The notes below the pieces were generated by a model. The model saw only the letters and a program-made list of their open reading frames with translations. It searched no databases and was not told where the DNA came from. From Crocodylus rhombifer (Eukaryota; Chordata; Crocodylia; Crocodylidae), in the NCBI GenBank assembly GCA_038503035.1, contig JAVSML010024013.1, positions 198,220-262,219 of the forward strand: a stretch of DNA of 64,000 nucleotides, in the 5' to 3' direction. Shown in pieces: positions 23,612-35,741 of this stretch; the first letter of the stretch is position 1, and every line of letters begins with the position of its first letter. The position numbers were made by a program, and so were the translations under genes.

Positions 23612-24890
23612 CATATTTTCATAGTTTCATAGTAGCTAGGTTCAGGAGGGACCTAAACAGATCATCTAGCCTGATTCCCCCCTACCACAGGCAGGAATGA
23701 ATGGGGTTGACAAAACTCCAGACAGGTGATCATCCAACCTCCTCTTGAATTTGCTTAAGGTAGGGACGAGGACCACTTCCTTGGGAAGTTGGTTCCAGAT
23801 TTTGGCCACCCTAACTGTAAAATATTGCCTTCTGATCTCTAACTTAAACCTGTTCTCCATCAGCTTATTACCATCTTTCTGGTCACCCCAGGTGGTGCTG
23901 GGGAGAAAAGGGCTCTACCTATTTGCTGTTGATCTCCCCTGATGAGTTTGTAGGCAGCCACCAGGCCCCCGCTCAGCTGCCTCTTGCTGAGGCTGAACAG
24001 GTTCAAGTCCCTCAGGATCTCCTCGTAGGGCTTGTCCTGCTGCCCTCTCACCAAGTGGATGGTCCTCCTCTGAACCCTGGCCACATCCCTTTTGACATAC
24101 AGCCCCCAGTACTGGACACAGTACTCCAACTGCAGCCTGACCAATGTCGCACAGAGAGGGAGTATCACCTCTCTGGACCAGCTTGAGATGCACCTTTGGA
24201 TGCATGACAAGGTAAGGCTGGCCTTGTTGGCTGCGGTCTGGCATTGGTGGCTCATGTTCATCCTGGAGTCAATAATGACTCCAAGATCCCTTTCTGCCTG
24301 TGTGCTTTCAAGGAGGGAACTCCCCAGCCTGTATGTATGCTGTGGATTCCTTCTCCCAAGGTGCAGCACCCTGCATTTGTCTACATTTGTCCTATTCTCA
24401 TCTGCCCACTTTTGTAGTCTGTCTAAATCTGTTTACAGCCTCTCTCTCCCTTCAAGTGTCCACCTCACCCCACATCTTAGTGTCATCAGCAAACTTGGAC
24501 AGCGTGCTTTCCACCCCCTCATCCAAGTTGCTAATGAAGATGTTAATCAGTGAGGGCCCAAGGACTGAGCCCTGGGATACCCCACTGCTCACATCTCACC
24601 AGGTTGAGTACAACCCATGCACCACTACTCTCTGTGTACATCCCATCAGCCAATTTTTTACCCATCCAACTATGCAGGAATCAATGCCACAGTCGGTTAA
24701 TTTATTGATGAGGATGGGTGAGAGACAGTGTCAAAGGCCTTCTTAAAGTCTAGAAAGACTACATCCATGGCAACACCATCATCCAAGTATTTAGTTACTT
24801 AGTCATAAAAGGCAATCAGGTTGGTCAGGCAGGACCTGCCTTTGATGCACCCATGCTGATTGCCCCTGAGCATGACCTGAACTTGTAACT
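23612..24890 (-). mobile_element. CR1 LINE fragment, 1.28 kb
   Basis: On the minus strand this is the 3' part of a CR1, from inside the reverse transcriptase to the tail. The tail is on the right side of the minus strand at 23615-23640 (TTTCATAGTTTCATAGTAGC on +). Reading minus: GRSCLTNLIAFYD-like (about 24810-24845), [11 protein letters not shown] (about 24550-24582, Pro to Ser in the usual GVPQGS) and FADDTKM intact (about 24475-24496). ERDLGVIIDSRMNM follows (about 24256-24297), and then KIWNQLPKEVVL (about 23755-23810). Frames change at several points, so it is inactive. Its 5' end was lost at about 24880. Confidence 0.9.
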
Positions 24891-25539
24891 CTGTATCTGT
24901 TCTTTCATACAGAATATATGAATAGGCACCTACTTAAATCATGGTGAAACAGAGAGCTTTTCATAGACTACTTGCGAGACGCAGGGCTAATTTTGTGGGC
25001 ATTAGCAACCCCACCCCTCAACACTGATTGGCAAATAGGCCCTGCGGAGGGGGAGAAGAGAAAAGGGGGTGGCCACCATAATGCCACCCTGCCCCTTGAC
25101 ACTGATTAGTGGAGAAGCCCTGCCATAGGGAGTTGGGATGAGGGGGCAGCCACCATCTTGTCTGTTCCCCTTTATGCTGCCTTGCCAATTGGCAACTTCT
25201 CTTTACAGAGGGTAAGCCACTGCAAACCCCATACTGCTGTTCATCTCTATTCAGAGTTGCACTGATCTGATAGTAATATCTATGCTGTGGACAGGGATTT
25301 AGTTTAAATCTGTTCCTTGACTCATCAAGTCGTTCCATGTTAGTATATGTGAAATGGTGCCATTTGATGGGCCACATTCAGAAGAATTTGAAACCAAGAG
25401 TGGTGTCAAACAGGGCTATGTCCTAGCTCTGACACTTCGGGGGGGGGGGGTTCTTTTGCTGTCCTACTCAAACATGCATTCAGTATCTGTTCAGAAGAAG
25501 TATACCTTTGGACCAGATCCAATGGGAAATTCTTTAACT
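24891..25539. other. Intronic sequence with an internal duplicated GC segment
   Basis: Two related stretches, TCAACACTGATTGGCAAATA (about 25018) and TTGACACTGATTAGTGGAGA (about 25096), suggest a short degenerate tandem repeat. A run of 12 G lies at 25439-25450. No gene seen. Confidence 0.45.
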
Positions 25540-26322
25540 CATCTGCAGTGGCTAGAAGCCAGGGGACGCTAAAGCAGCCTTCCCTTCCCTTCCCTTTCAC
25601 AGTACTGAGCTGAGGTGAGGCATGGCCAGGCCCCGACAGGATGCTCTGATTAGGAAGGGGTTTAAACCCCACCCTGCCTGCACACTCCTAGGCTTTTCCC
25701 CACTTGCTGATCAAAGGGTAGGAGTGTTGCCAGCCCCCAGCTAGCACTCTGAGGCAAAGCAGAGGTGTGGACTGCGTGCATCTGTTGATGATACTGAGCT
25801 TTTCAATTTCCCTTTTCCTGCTTCTTCCTACTGTCTACAAACCTGACAGGCAACAGAGTCAACAAGGACCTGATAACACTGTTTAGCAGCCAATCAAGGA
25901 AAAAAAAAGCTTCTCTCATTAGTTCAAGCTCTTAAACAGATTTCTCCAAGGAAGGAATGGAGGGACGTTACCAGATGACCTGTTGATTAGCTCCAAAAAG
26001 CCCTAAGCAGACACTGTCCTATCTGCCTTTGTCCTGTCCCAGTAAAACTGGAGACACACAGCACAGACACCTATCAGCATTAGCATTAGCATACCACATA
26101 CCTAAGGTCCATGTGGCTGAGGTCTGTGCTGTGGGAGATGGGAGGGGGAGAGAGGGGAGATCCCTGCTTGAGCAGCAAGTGGTGAGGGAGGAGGCGCAGG
26201 GGGAAGCTAAGCAGATCCTGCTGTGCCTGCGGTCTCTGCTGGAGCTCTGGCTTATTACAGGTTTAAACCAGTTTCTGATCACTTAAACCAGTTTATGTGT
26301 AATGTCGGCCTCTACCTAATAG
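25540..26322 (-). mobile_element. Copy of the TAGGRACAGA DNA transposon family, one end lost
   Basis: Read on the minus strand this matches the element at 36535-37338. The end region at 26235-26320 gives ATTACACATAAACTGGTTTA and AGTGATCAGAAACTGG, then an interior CAGAGACCGC, CAAGCAGGGATCTCCCC, and finally CTAATCAGAGCATCCTG (about 25635-25652) and GGCTTCTAGCCACTGCAG (about 25545-25562). The other terminal repeat is missing, so this copy is truncated near 25540. No transposase coding. Confidence 0.62.
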
Positions 26323-27930
26323 GTCATTGTATTCCTGTGGAATGTTAAGCAGTATTAAAATTAAAATATGCTGTGAGCAGTCACATTAACACTTAATACT
26401 GTTTCTTACCTGCAGAACTTTTCCTTGCTATTTAGAGAGCTGGTGACTAGAGGTATGACTAGGAACATAGATGCTTGGGCTCTATTCCCACTGTGAGTGA
26501 GAGGGGCAGGGCGGAAAGGTTGCAACATCAGAAGCATGGATACAAGAGGTGGAGAGGCATCAGGGTTGTGACTTCCCCCTACTAGCCTCCTCCATCTCCT
26601 TTTATTCCAAAATAAATTGTTTAAGTTTATGTAACACATTCTTGAAGTGAAATAAAATAAATAAAAGACCAAAGAATAAAAGAAGCAAACAAAAAAAGAC
26701 CAAAAGATCTTGCATGTGTTAATGAATTGTATGTAGTGGGAAATGGCTGTACTGTGGGGAGCCCTTTGAGCCCTGACAACCCAACCCCCCCCCCCCACAC
26801 ACACACACACAACATGATTCCAGCTCTCCAGTCTTCCCCGGGGTGGTCTAGTTGTGACAGGAGTGAACCCCATAGGCTATGCTATCCAGTATGACTTTAG
26901 ATGTAAATATCTACAAACATCTTAGGTTTTATCTTTAGCAAAGGAGAAACGGGTCTCTATTGCCTATCTTCTATTGTTCACTGTTCAGTATTACAGCTGC
27001 AGCTGACAAAATTTATGTTCCTTTAGTAGCATTTCATTTGAAAACATTGTCCTCTTCTGACCTAACAAGAGGAGCAACAATAATAATATATTTTTCCTTT
27101 AGTATGTATTTTCTTGGTAAGGCTGCAGGGATTATTTAGAAATTGTTGAATGAGTTTTTATCATGTGCTGATTTCCTATTTTCTCTGTAAGGTCTGTACA
27201 AAGTGTTGCCATCATAGGTAGGTGAATTAGGTGAATTGGAAGGGAAAAAATGAGACAGCTAATTGATGTAGTCATGCTAAAAATGCACTTCCCTCCTTTG
27301 TATATACAGCTTATTTTGGCAATTGCCAACTTAGTGCATATCATTTGAAGAAATGGTTTTGCACTAACTGCATCAGCCAATAACTCCCTTTGCCAATATA
27401 AAGTGGTCCCTAGTATTACCAGTAGTCCCTAGTATTGCTGACTAGTACTGCTAAAGCCATGTCATCAAAGCCTCAGCACTGTATGCTAGCCCTATGTCTT
27501 TACTTTGTTATAAACAACCATACTGGAGCAGTAAGTTGGAAAGATGAAATACATTGAGATACATGGGAAGAAGTCTTAGAACAATTCACAAAGTACTCAG
27601 CTGTTCTTCCTGTTAAAGGTCAACAGCACAATCTCTCAGTTTTCTGAAGATCTAGCCAGAATCTGTATCTGGATATAGAACCATTGACTAAAGCTAGATC
27701 CTTTGGTGAGAAAGTGGGGTTAGAAACAAAAGGAGAAGCTTGAAAGAAAGTGTCTCCTACTTAAGATCCCCCACTATAGAAGATACCTGTTCTCAGATTA
27801 TGAGCTCCATTTACAAGGTTGGGGTCCTTTTGGACTTTTCATAACCTAAGCACTCATGCCAGAAAAAAGTATCCATTTCATCTGTGCCTGGCAAGAAATC
27901 TTTGTTCCTAGCTTTGGACATGCACCACTT
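26323..27930. other. Intronic sequence with (C)12(AC)7 microsatellite
   Basis: A C-run at 26785-26796 passes directly into (AC)7 at 26797-26810. The 155-codon minus frame at 26406-26873 crosses this microsatellite, has no domain, and is judged accidental. The rest is AT-rich intron. Confidence 0.55.
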
Positions 27931-28203
27931 CAGTGCTGTAGCAAGTGGGGGCGAGCAAGCTGAGGCCGTAGGTGCTGAAATGAAGGGGCACCAACAGGTG
28001 CTGCCCAGCTGGGTGGGGTGTGGGATAGAGCTATGAGCAGCTTGTCTGGTGGGGCATGGGGATGGAGGAAGGATGGCTCCTGCTGCTGCATGCACTCCTG
28101 GACAAACATGGGGGGGGGTGCCCCCTGAATCTGTGCATGGGGCAAGGGCGGGCTGCTGCTGTGGGCTTTGCCCCACATGCGAAATTTCATTGCTATGGCA
28201 GTG
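27931..28203. mobile_element. Small hAT-like element, 273 bp
   Basis: The left end CAGTGCTGTAGCAAGTG and the right end in reverse complement, CACTGCCATAGCAATG, are imperfect 14-16-bp terminal inverted repeats beginning CA. The flanks GCACCACTT and GCACACATT are similar but not identical, so a target duplication is only suggestive. The interior is GC-rich, with no coding capacity. Confidence 0.55.
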
Positions 28204-28504
28204 GCACACATTTTAAAGTGATTCAGACATTTATGACCTTCAGACTGAATTATTATAACTCATATTTAGAAAGTAAGCCAAGTGTCCTGAAAACACTCCC
28301 AACCAAAAAAAGATATAGCAGTAATACAAGTCACAATATGTTGACCCAGAGATTCATAATGCACAATCTAACAGAAGGCAAAGTAGGGGTGCACCTTATA
28401 ACTGAATGCACTGTACCTCTACTTGTCTTCTGCCTGACTTGAGATTAACACAGCTAACTACCTCTCAATGGTTCAAGGTTTGTGCCCTGATGTTCAGAGA
28501 ACTT

Positions 28505-29215
28505 CATGGGCAGATCCAGCATCATGGCAATGGAGGTGCTGCTGCAATCCCTTCAACTGTCTGGTGCATGCTCAGTGAAGAGAGTTCATTGCACATGTGT
28601 CACAAGCCCTCACTATGATCCCGATGCCAGTGAGGTCTCAAAGCCCACTTGCTGGTCAGCACAGGGTCTGCTTTCAAGCAACTCCAGAGCTCAAGCAAGG
28701 TTTACTCTTTCCCTTTTTCTCCCGTTTGCAATTTTCTTTCCTTGTCCGTCCTTCCCACCCCTCCCTTCCATGTCCCCCCAACCCTTCTTACCAAATACAG
28801 CAGCAGGAGAAAGGAGTGAACAACCCACCAGCACTGATACACAGCCGGTAGGCTTTGGAGCTATGGAAAGTAAGGGTCTTGTTGCCAGCTGGCCACTTGT
28901 CCCCTCCTTTCCCCTGCTGCTGAATTCTGAGGGAAGGGAAAGTGTGGGAAAGAGCAGTTAGCAGAAAGAAGGAAAGAGCAAGCATCACTTGGACTGTGGA
29001 GCTGCTTCAAAGGAGGGACACAGAGCAGACCCTTTGCCAACCAGCCAGTGAGCTCATAAGCTCACAGAGGTCACAGCATAGGGCAGAGCTCCCAGCAGGA
29101 GCTCACTGACATGCTGGTGAGCTCCGAAAGCTCACTGCACATGCAGCAGACAGCCAAAAGCGGGGAGGGGAGGAGGTGCAACCATGCCACTGCACCCTCT
29201 CTGGGTCTGCCCCTG
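28505..29215. mobile_element. hAT-like non-autonomous element, 711 bp
   Basis: The left end CATGGGCAGATCCAG and the right end in reverse complement, CAGGGGCAGACCCAG, form matching 15-bp terminal inverted repeats. The flanks GAGAACTT (28497-28504) and GAGAATTC (29216-29223) agree at six of eight positions, fitting a decayed 8-bp duplication. The interior includes small palindromes such as GTGAGCTCATAAGCTCAC near 29050. Frames at 28506-28961 carry no domain. Confidence 0.6.
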
Positions 29216-29223
29216 GAGAATTC

Positions 29224-31723
29224 AATGGGATAGGGTTTTTCTGCCTATGAAATTTCCTTGCATTGCTTGACAGTTTCACTTGGTCTCATGACTACACGAT
29301 ACAGGATTTGTACAAGAGCCACGGATCTCAGTCTTGCAGTGTAGAATGGCTATGGACCCTGCCACTTTCAGATCTAGGGTCCCAGCCCAGCAGAAAACTT
29401 GCTCTTCAGTTCAGCAACAATACTCATATGTTTAAAATTAAGCATGTGCAGAGGTGCTTTTCTGGATCAGAGTGTAATTGCAAAAACCTTATATTTTTCT
29501 GTCAGTATGTTTTACTCAGTCAAACTTACAATATACCCACTTGCTCACACTTGAATATGTTTGCAGTTTACCACAGAATAATCAAAATTTTTATTTAGGT
29601 TGGGAGGTAAAGGGGAATGGTTACAATTCAGTTTTTCAGTATCAGAAGATGTCGAGACCCTTTTATGTGGGGCGGGGAGAGCCATTTAATCACCAGATAG
29701 GTGTTTCAGTCACTACTGGTGGGTCTCCAATCGGGTACCAACTTCAATTTAAATCTGTCCTCCCTAATAAAACTCTGAGGGTATGGAAGCAATGTAGAAA
29801 GCACTGTCCTCCTCCAACTGTGATTCCTTCCCCACTGGCCAGTGAAAAATAGTTTCAACTCTGTAGCCAACTGGGTGAGTCAAATCTAACATTTTTAAGC
29901 AGCCTTTTAAAATTTTACTCCCATCTGAGTTAAGTATCAGTTTTAAAAAGTTTTTATTAAAATGTGAATGTTATCAGCACAAATTCTTGAGTAATACTTG
30001 GAAAAATATATAACTTTTTTTTCTCCAACCTCTACAGTAACTATTACATCAGGGAGGGCTAAATAAGGAATTAGTCACATGGGAGCTATAATTTTGAGGT
30101 TTATAACTTTTTAAACATATAGCTGATTTGTAGAACACAGATTTAAATATTAAGTAGCTTGGAGATGAAATATTTCATTCTGAAGTTCTAAAATGTTGAA
30201 GGACTGGGGATTGCCCAGAAGAACGTATTGGCTCTAAAATCCTTTTGAAGTATATTTGAATAGTTCTTAGAGCATAAAATGAGCTGACCAAAAAAAATAT
30301 CCTGTACTAGTTTCAGTGTTCCTGAAAAGCAGAGGGAATATATATTTCCTCATATGAAGCCTGCAAAAATGCTTTAGCATTACCTCAGGGGTTGAAAAGA
30401 AAATTATTATTCCATCCACTAGCACTGTTAATTCTTTTGAGCATGGGTTCAATCAAATAATTATAATCAGAAATGTAGGAAACATTTATAATTGCCATTT
30501 ATTGTACTTCATATACAGGTGACCTTTCAAAGCAATGTGTCAAGAAGAATGAATGCTAAGAAGTTATTCACTCAAACTGCATATAAAAACTTTGTAAAGT
30601 TCCCTATGATATTGCAAAAAACAACACAGAATTAAAAATGATGATATTAAAATGTCGTCTTAGGTTATGCCTCTTTAAAGAAACCTTCAATTGCTGTTTT
30701 CACCATAAACTGTTAACTGGAGCTGTGTTTTCTCCCTCTTCTTTCACCATAGAGATATAGCTTGACCAGAGAATGCTAAACTATTAGTTACATTTCTGTT
30801 TTCCTTGCTTAAATAATATTGTACCTCAGAGATTAATATTGAAGCTCTACAAAGAAGCATATAGTTAAATGAACTGGACTGTGTTTTTAAAAAGCCAGAA
30901 TAGCAAGTAAATTGGTATAAAGCCCATTCTGCAGTACTTGCACAAGCAAAACTCCCACTAAAACTGTAGTTTTACTGTAGTGAGAGCAAACCCAATGTTA
31001 TTGCCTGTTCTCTGCTTTTCTCCAGTCTTTCCAAAAAGGCATTGAAATTCATAGAGCTGATACCAATAAAAACAAAACTGCAGCTGCCTGCCTTCTCTCA
31101 TCTCCATGAAGAGTGCATGTTCTAAGTTTTACAGAAATTGGTCCCAGGATTTCAATTGTCTTTATATTCCAACATTCCATTGTGCAATTCATTAAAAAGT
31201 GCACATGAAATGTTTTACAGATGAGCTGTGTCATAATTATCTCATTACAGTTTCAGATTCTCTCTCATGTGGTAAGTAATTTATACCGGACATTAGGAAA
31301 TGTTAAGTATAAATTCATCTTTGATTGAAGTAAGGCCATCAGCATATATTTAGCACTTCTTTACAAAGGGTTTATCATTAAACTTGAGTGGTTGTAAAAT
31401 ACTAGCACAGAGGAAAAATATTGTTGTGCAGTATAAGTATTTTTCCCCATGTTTATTACACGTCTACAAACATGGTTTACAAGAATAAAAATGAAATTTA
31501 AACAAAAATTCCTTTGCTAGGTACTTTACAGGTTCTTTCTAAATTGTTGATATCTTGAAATTTATAAGCAATAAAATATATCATCATATTATCTCAGTAT
31601 GCTTTATGATCCTTTTCTGAATTTTTACCATTTGGATACATGCCGAATGTATGTGGTAATTCATGCTGGCTTCAGCGGACACTAATGAACATGCAACCCT
31701 CACAATACAATGAAAAACATGAT
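29224..31723. other. Intronic sequence without recognised features
   Basis: AT-rich sequence. The overlapping frames at 29263-29852 have no domain and no paired splice sites. Nothing assignable. Confidence 0.5.
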
Positions 31724-31728
31724 TCAAG

Positions 31729-32791
31729 TGTAGCAAGGCACTGGGATGTGCCTGGCCCTGGAAGAGAATAGGCTGCTTCCAGGTGGCAGAGGGGAGCTTA
31801 TGAGGGACTCACCTGACTGAAAGAGGGCTCAGGCTTGAGCTACATAATTCAGAGCTTGCACGGGTCAGTTGGTCTTGCTCTAACAACCATGAAGTGAGGA
31901 GCTCCTGGTTTCAGGGCAACAGGGCTCCTGAAGGGACCTGATTTTAGCTAAACAACTCTGCAGGCCTGGGAATAGAGGCAGGTTCCTTGGCAGAGAAAGA
32001 CTGGGTTTACAAGTAAGAGGCCTTTGTATTATGTATTAAGAGGCCTTAGTGGGTTTGAGGTGTTCGCTGGAGGGCTGCAATTCTTCTTGTTTATTTAAGT
32101 TATGGTGGTAGTTTAGTCTTGAGCCCTGTGGTAACAGGCTCAAACCCTATGTAGAGAACTGTTGACCCAGGAGACCTCAGACTGAGACGGGGGCCCAGTA
32201 AGGGGTCCGGAAGGCTGAGACCTGGACCATAGGGTCCACATGCCCAGGGAAGGGCTGAGCTGGGCCAGTGGTTCCATAAGCCCAGAGTAGGCTAAGCCGG
32301 ACTAGAGGGTCCAAGATTATGGAGGAGGGGCTGCATGCAGGACCAGGGGTCTGAGGGCCTAGAGGAGACCAGGAAGTATGGGACCAGGAGGTACAAGGGC
32401 CCAAGGGGGATGAGTGTATAAATAGTCAACATCAAAGGGAGAGAACATCTGCACAGCTTGGGGCATGGTGTAGGGAAGGAAAAAGAGCCATGCAATTTGC
32501 CATTAAGGCTACAGGTGCCCTACAGGGACCTGGGCAGACTGAGAGGGACCTATCAGGCCTGAGAGCTGGATTGAGGCTAGTGGGGCCTTATGAGATGCCT
32601 AGTGGGAAATTATTAAAATGAGGTCTCACTCTAAGGCCTGTTGGCAACTCTCTTAATCAACCTTTAATATTAAAAATAAGGCATGGTGGGGGAGCAATCT
32701 AGGGAGAGAGACATTAGAATCTGAGCTGGGCAGGAAATGCAAGGCCACCAGGGGGTGTCACAGCTACCCCTGTGGCCACGAGCCTGTGACA
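31729..32791 (+). mobile_element. Solo LTR of an endogenous retrovirus, 1.06 kb
   Basis: The block begins TGTAGCAAGG and ends CCTGTGACA. It is flanked by identical 5-bp duplications TCAAG (31724-31728 and 32792-32796). TGT...ACA ends with a short direct target duplication are the signature of retroviral integration. A TATA-like box GTATAAATAG lies at 32415-32424, in the right place for a U3 promoter. AT-rich sequence with AAAAATAAGG (about 32671) may hold the poly(A) signal. The U3 is rich in diverged GGGTCCA/CCAGG modules (about 32200-32400). No internal viral genes remain. It is in the same orientation as CACNA2D3. Confidence 0.82.
32415..32424 (+). promoter_or_regulatory. TATA-like box in solo LTR
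   Basis: GTATAAATAG matches a TATA box and sits about 375 bp before the LTR end, as expected for the U3/R boundary. Activity is not known. Confidence 0.45.
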
Positions 32792-32796
32792 TCAAG

Positions 32797-33500
32797 ATCA
32801 CACCATTATTTACTGGTGTTTGCTTTTAGTTTGCATAGCTACAATTTACTGTAGCTATTTGCTATTTACTGTAGCAAAGCACAGAACCTTTGAAGTCCTG
32901 TAGCTGTCTCTTTGGGCTAAGTACAGAGAGTCAAAAGGCCCAAGTCAAAATTGATTCAATCTATGAAGGTTTCTCTAATCTGTGTAGATTGAATGGATAC
33001 CAAACATAACAAACATTTACTTTTTAGTTGGGAAAAGCAGGCAGAAGCCTACATTGGTGTAGGCCAAAAGTCAAGGGGTGCTAAAGCATGCTTCCTAGCC
33101 TGCTGGCAGCTGGACCATCCCCAATTGGCTGGTCAGCACACCCCCGCCAAACTCCTGCTGTCCCCACAAGGTGGTAAACAGTCCCCAGTCCCTGACCAGC
33201 CTGGACTGGAGTATCTTCCCACCTGTGGAAACTCCAGGCCTTCAGGGAGGTTTTCCCTGGCATGGGATCTCCCTGAGCCCTGGTCTGCCCAGCTGCAGGG
33301 ATGTGGGGAGGTGGTGACTCCCTCCCATGCAGCTGGGCCAGCATGTCACTAAAATGCAGGGTAGGGAGTCCCACCTCCACCACCCCAGTCTCAGCCCCAC
33401 AAGCTGTGCTATCCCCTGGGGAATTTCCCTGTTTCCACGTAGGCAGGTGGGCCACATCAAAGGAAGGATTGGGCCTCATTGCCTAACATAAGTTCCTACG
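32797..33500. other. Intron passing into GC-rich tract
   Basis: AT-rich until about 33070, then GC-rich to 34200. The frames at 32993-33479 on both strands are composition artefacts without domains. Borders and family of the GC-rich tract are not determined. Confidence 0.4.
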
Positions 33501-34080
33501 GCTGCCTGCTGCATCCTTCCAGCTACCACTGGTGCTGGACTCCTGTGGGACTCATCAAGTGGCAGGGCTGCGCTGGCTCCATACAAGTCAGGATTAGGCC
33601 CTGTTGCCCAGCACATGCCTCCAGCTTGCATGGCATGTCTTGCCAGAGCCTGGCGCCAGCAGCAGCCAGCAGATGCAGCAGTCAGCCCTGCAGGGCTTGT
33701 GCCAAGTGGCAGGGACAGGCTGGGCTAGGAGCTCAATGTGGAGGGAAGCCCCTGTCGCAGCCCTCCCTAAAAGGGCTTCTGGAGCTAGGATGTGGGCTTA
33801 CTCCACCCCCTCACCTACCCCAGTAGGACTGCCTGCTGCAACCTTTTAGCTACCGCTGGTGCTGGGCTCCTGTGGGACATGCTGGATGGCAGGACCAGGC
33901 TGACTCCATAAAAGGCAGGATTAGGGCCTGTTGCCCAGCACTTGCCCAGCAAATTCTGCCACAGCCTGGTGCCAGTGGCAGCGAGCAGGATGCAGCATGC
34001 AGCCCTGGTGGGGGGGGGGGGTGCCAAGAGGGGGCTCATGCTGAGCAGCAGAGCCAGGCTGCACTAGAGGCCTGCCTGCA
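33501..34080 (+). repeat. Tandem duplication, 327-bp period, two copies
   Basis: Unit one has GCCTGCTGCATCCTTCCAGC, TACCACTGGTGCTGGACTCC and TGTGGGA (33504 on). Unit two has GCCTGCTGCAACCTTTTAGC, TACCGCTGGTGCTGGGCTCC and TGTGGGA (33831 on), an offset of 327 bp. Later landmarks keep the offset roughly: CAGGATTAGGCCCTGTTGCC (about 33589) against CAGGATTAGGGCCTGTTGCC (about 33918). The copies are diverged by perhaps 15-20%. Unit two ends in a run of 11 G (34011-34021). Confidence 0.8.
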
Positions 34081-34613
34081 GCACTGAGGTCTGGTCCCCT
34101 GGGAAAGCTCTGCCTGTCTTCCCGCTCCTCCCTGCTTGAACTACTTGCTTGCTGACTGGGGGCTGATCAAAGCTCTGTCTCCTCAACTTGCAGTGGATGA
34201 ACCACTGTTAACCTGTTTCACTGCCAACAAACCCCATCTCTGTTCTCAACAATTTGCTTCCTAATAACTGCAGTCTTGTGTTAAGTTCTGAAGTTTGCCA
34301 TTGACCTGACTCTACACCTCAATTGAAGAATATCTGACCACAAGCTGTGCCCTCTTAAATAGTCAGCACTGTTTAGTAGTTAGAGCAGGGTTTTTTGAGT
34401 CAGCCAATCTACATTGTGTCCCCAGGTTTTGCTTTTGACTGCCTGGGTGGCATTAGCATGCCATTTTATTCTCTATATGTTTCACATTTTCCATCAATAG
34501 AGGGTAAAATAATAGATGGCCATGTTTCATAGTTTCATAGTTTCTAGGGTTGGAAGGGACCTGAGCAGATCATCTAGTCCGACCCCCTGCCATGGCAGGA
34601 AAGAATACTGGGG

Positions 34614-35741
34614 TCAAACGACCCCAACAAGATGTTCATCTAGCCTCCTCTTAAAAACCCCCAGGGTAGGAGCCAGCACCACTTCTCTTGGAAGTTGGTT
34701 CCAGATCCTAGCCGCCCTGACCATGAAGTAGCGCCTCCTGATATCTAACCTAAACCTACCCTCTGCCAGCTTGTGACCGTTATTCCTGGTCACTCCTGGC
34801 AGTGCTCGGGGGAACAGTGACTCCCCCAATGCCTGCTGATCCCCCCTGACTAGTTTATAACAGGCCACAAGATCCCCCCTCAGCCTTCTCTTTTGGAGGC
34901 TGAACAGGTTCAGGTCCCGTAGCCTCTCCTCGTAGGGCCTGCCCTGTTGACCCTTGATCATACGAGTGGCCCTCCTCTGGACCCTCTCCATGCTGTCCAC
35001 ATCCCTCTTGAAGTGCGGCGCCCAGAACTGGACGCAGTACTCCAGCTGCGGCCTGACCAGTGCTGCATAGAGGGGGAGGATCACCTCTTTGGACCTGCTC
35101 AAGATGCACCTGTGGATGCATGACAAAGTGCGGTTGGCCTTCCTAACTGCTTCCCCACACTGCCGGTCCATGTTCATCTTGGAGTCAATGATGACCCCAA
35201 GATCCTTTTCCGCCTCCGTGCTGACAAGAGGGGAGTTCCCTAACCTGTAGGTATGGTGCCGGTTGTTCCTCCTGAGGTGCATCACCTTGCACTTGTCTGT
35301 GTTGAAACCCATCCTAGTCTCATCCGTCCACCCTTGTAACCTGTCTAGGTCTGATTGTAGCCTGTTGCATCCTTCCAGTGTGCCCACGTCCCCCCACATC
35401 TTGGTGTCATCAGGAAATTTGAACAGGGTGCTTTTTACCCCCTCGTCCAAATCTCTGATGAAGATGTTGAACAGTGTGGGCCTGAGGACAGAGCCCTGAG
35501 GAACCCCACTGCCCATGTCCTTCCAGGTTGAGAAGGACCCATCCACTACCACCCTTTGGGTGCAGCCCTCCAGCCAGTTGGCGACCCATTTGACTGTGTG
35601 GGTGTCTATGCCACAGCCCCCCAGTTTCTTAATGAGAACAGGGTGAAAGACAGTGTCAAAAGCCTTCTGGAAGTCCAGGAAGACTATATCTACTGCTACT
35701 CCTGCATCTAATGATCTGGTGATCTGATCGTAAAAGGCCAC
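34614..35741 (-). pseudogene. CR1 reverse transcriptase C-terminal frame, 375 codons, uninterrupted
   Basis: The frame opens at AFYDQITRSLD and shows the RT motifs in order: IVFLDFQKAFDTV (first catalytic Asp), GSGVPQGSVLRPTLFNIFIR (Gly to Arg at the usual LGP) and KFPDDTKMWGD. The last is the F/YADD box with Ala to Pro but both aspartates kept. Next come ERDLGVII-type AEKDLGVIIDSKMNMDRQC, LVRPQLEYCVQFWAPHF, RVQRRATRMIKGQQGRPYEE, LRDLNLFSLQKRRLRGDLV and AARIWNQLPREVVL. It lacks the endonuclease and the N-terminal RT. The Pro next to the catalytic Asp pair would probably disable polymerisation. The Met start is an artefact of truncation. Confidence 0.9.

Noticed and set aside
26406..26873. 155-codon minus-strand frame
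   Set aside because: Crosses a (C)n(AC)n microsatellite and low-complexity AT sequence; no domain or start context.
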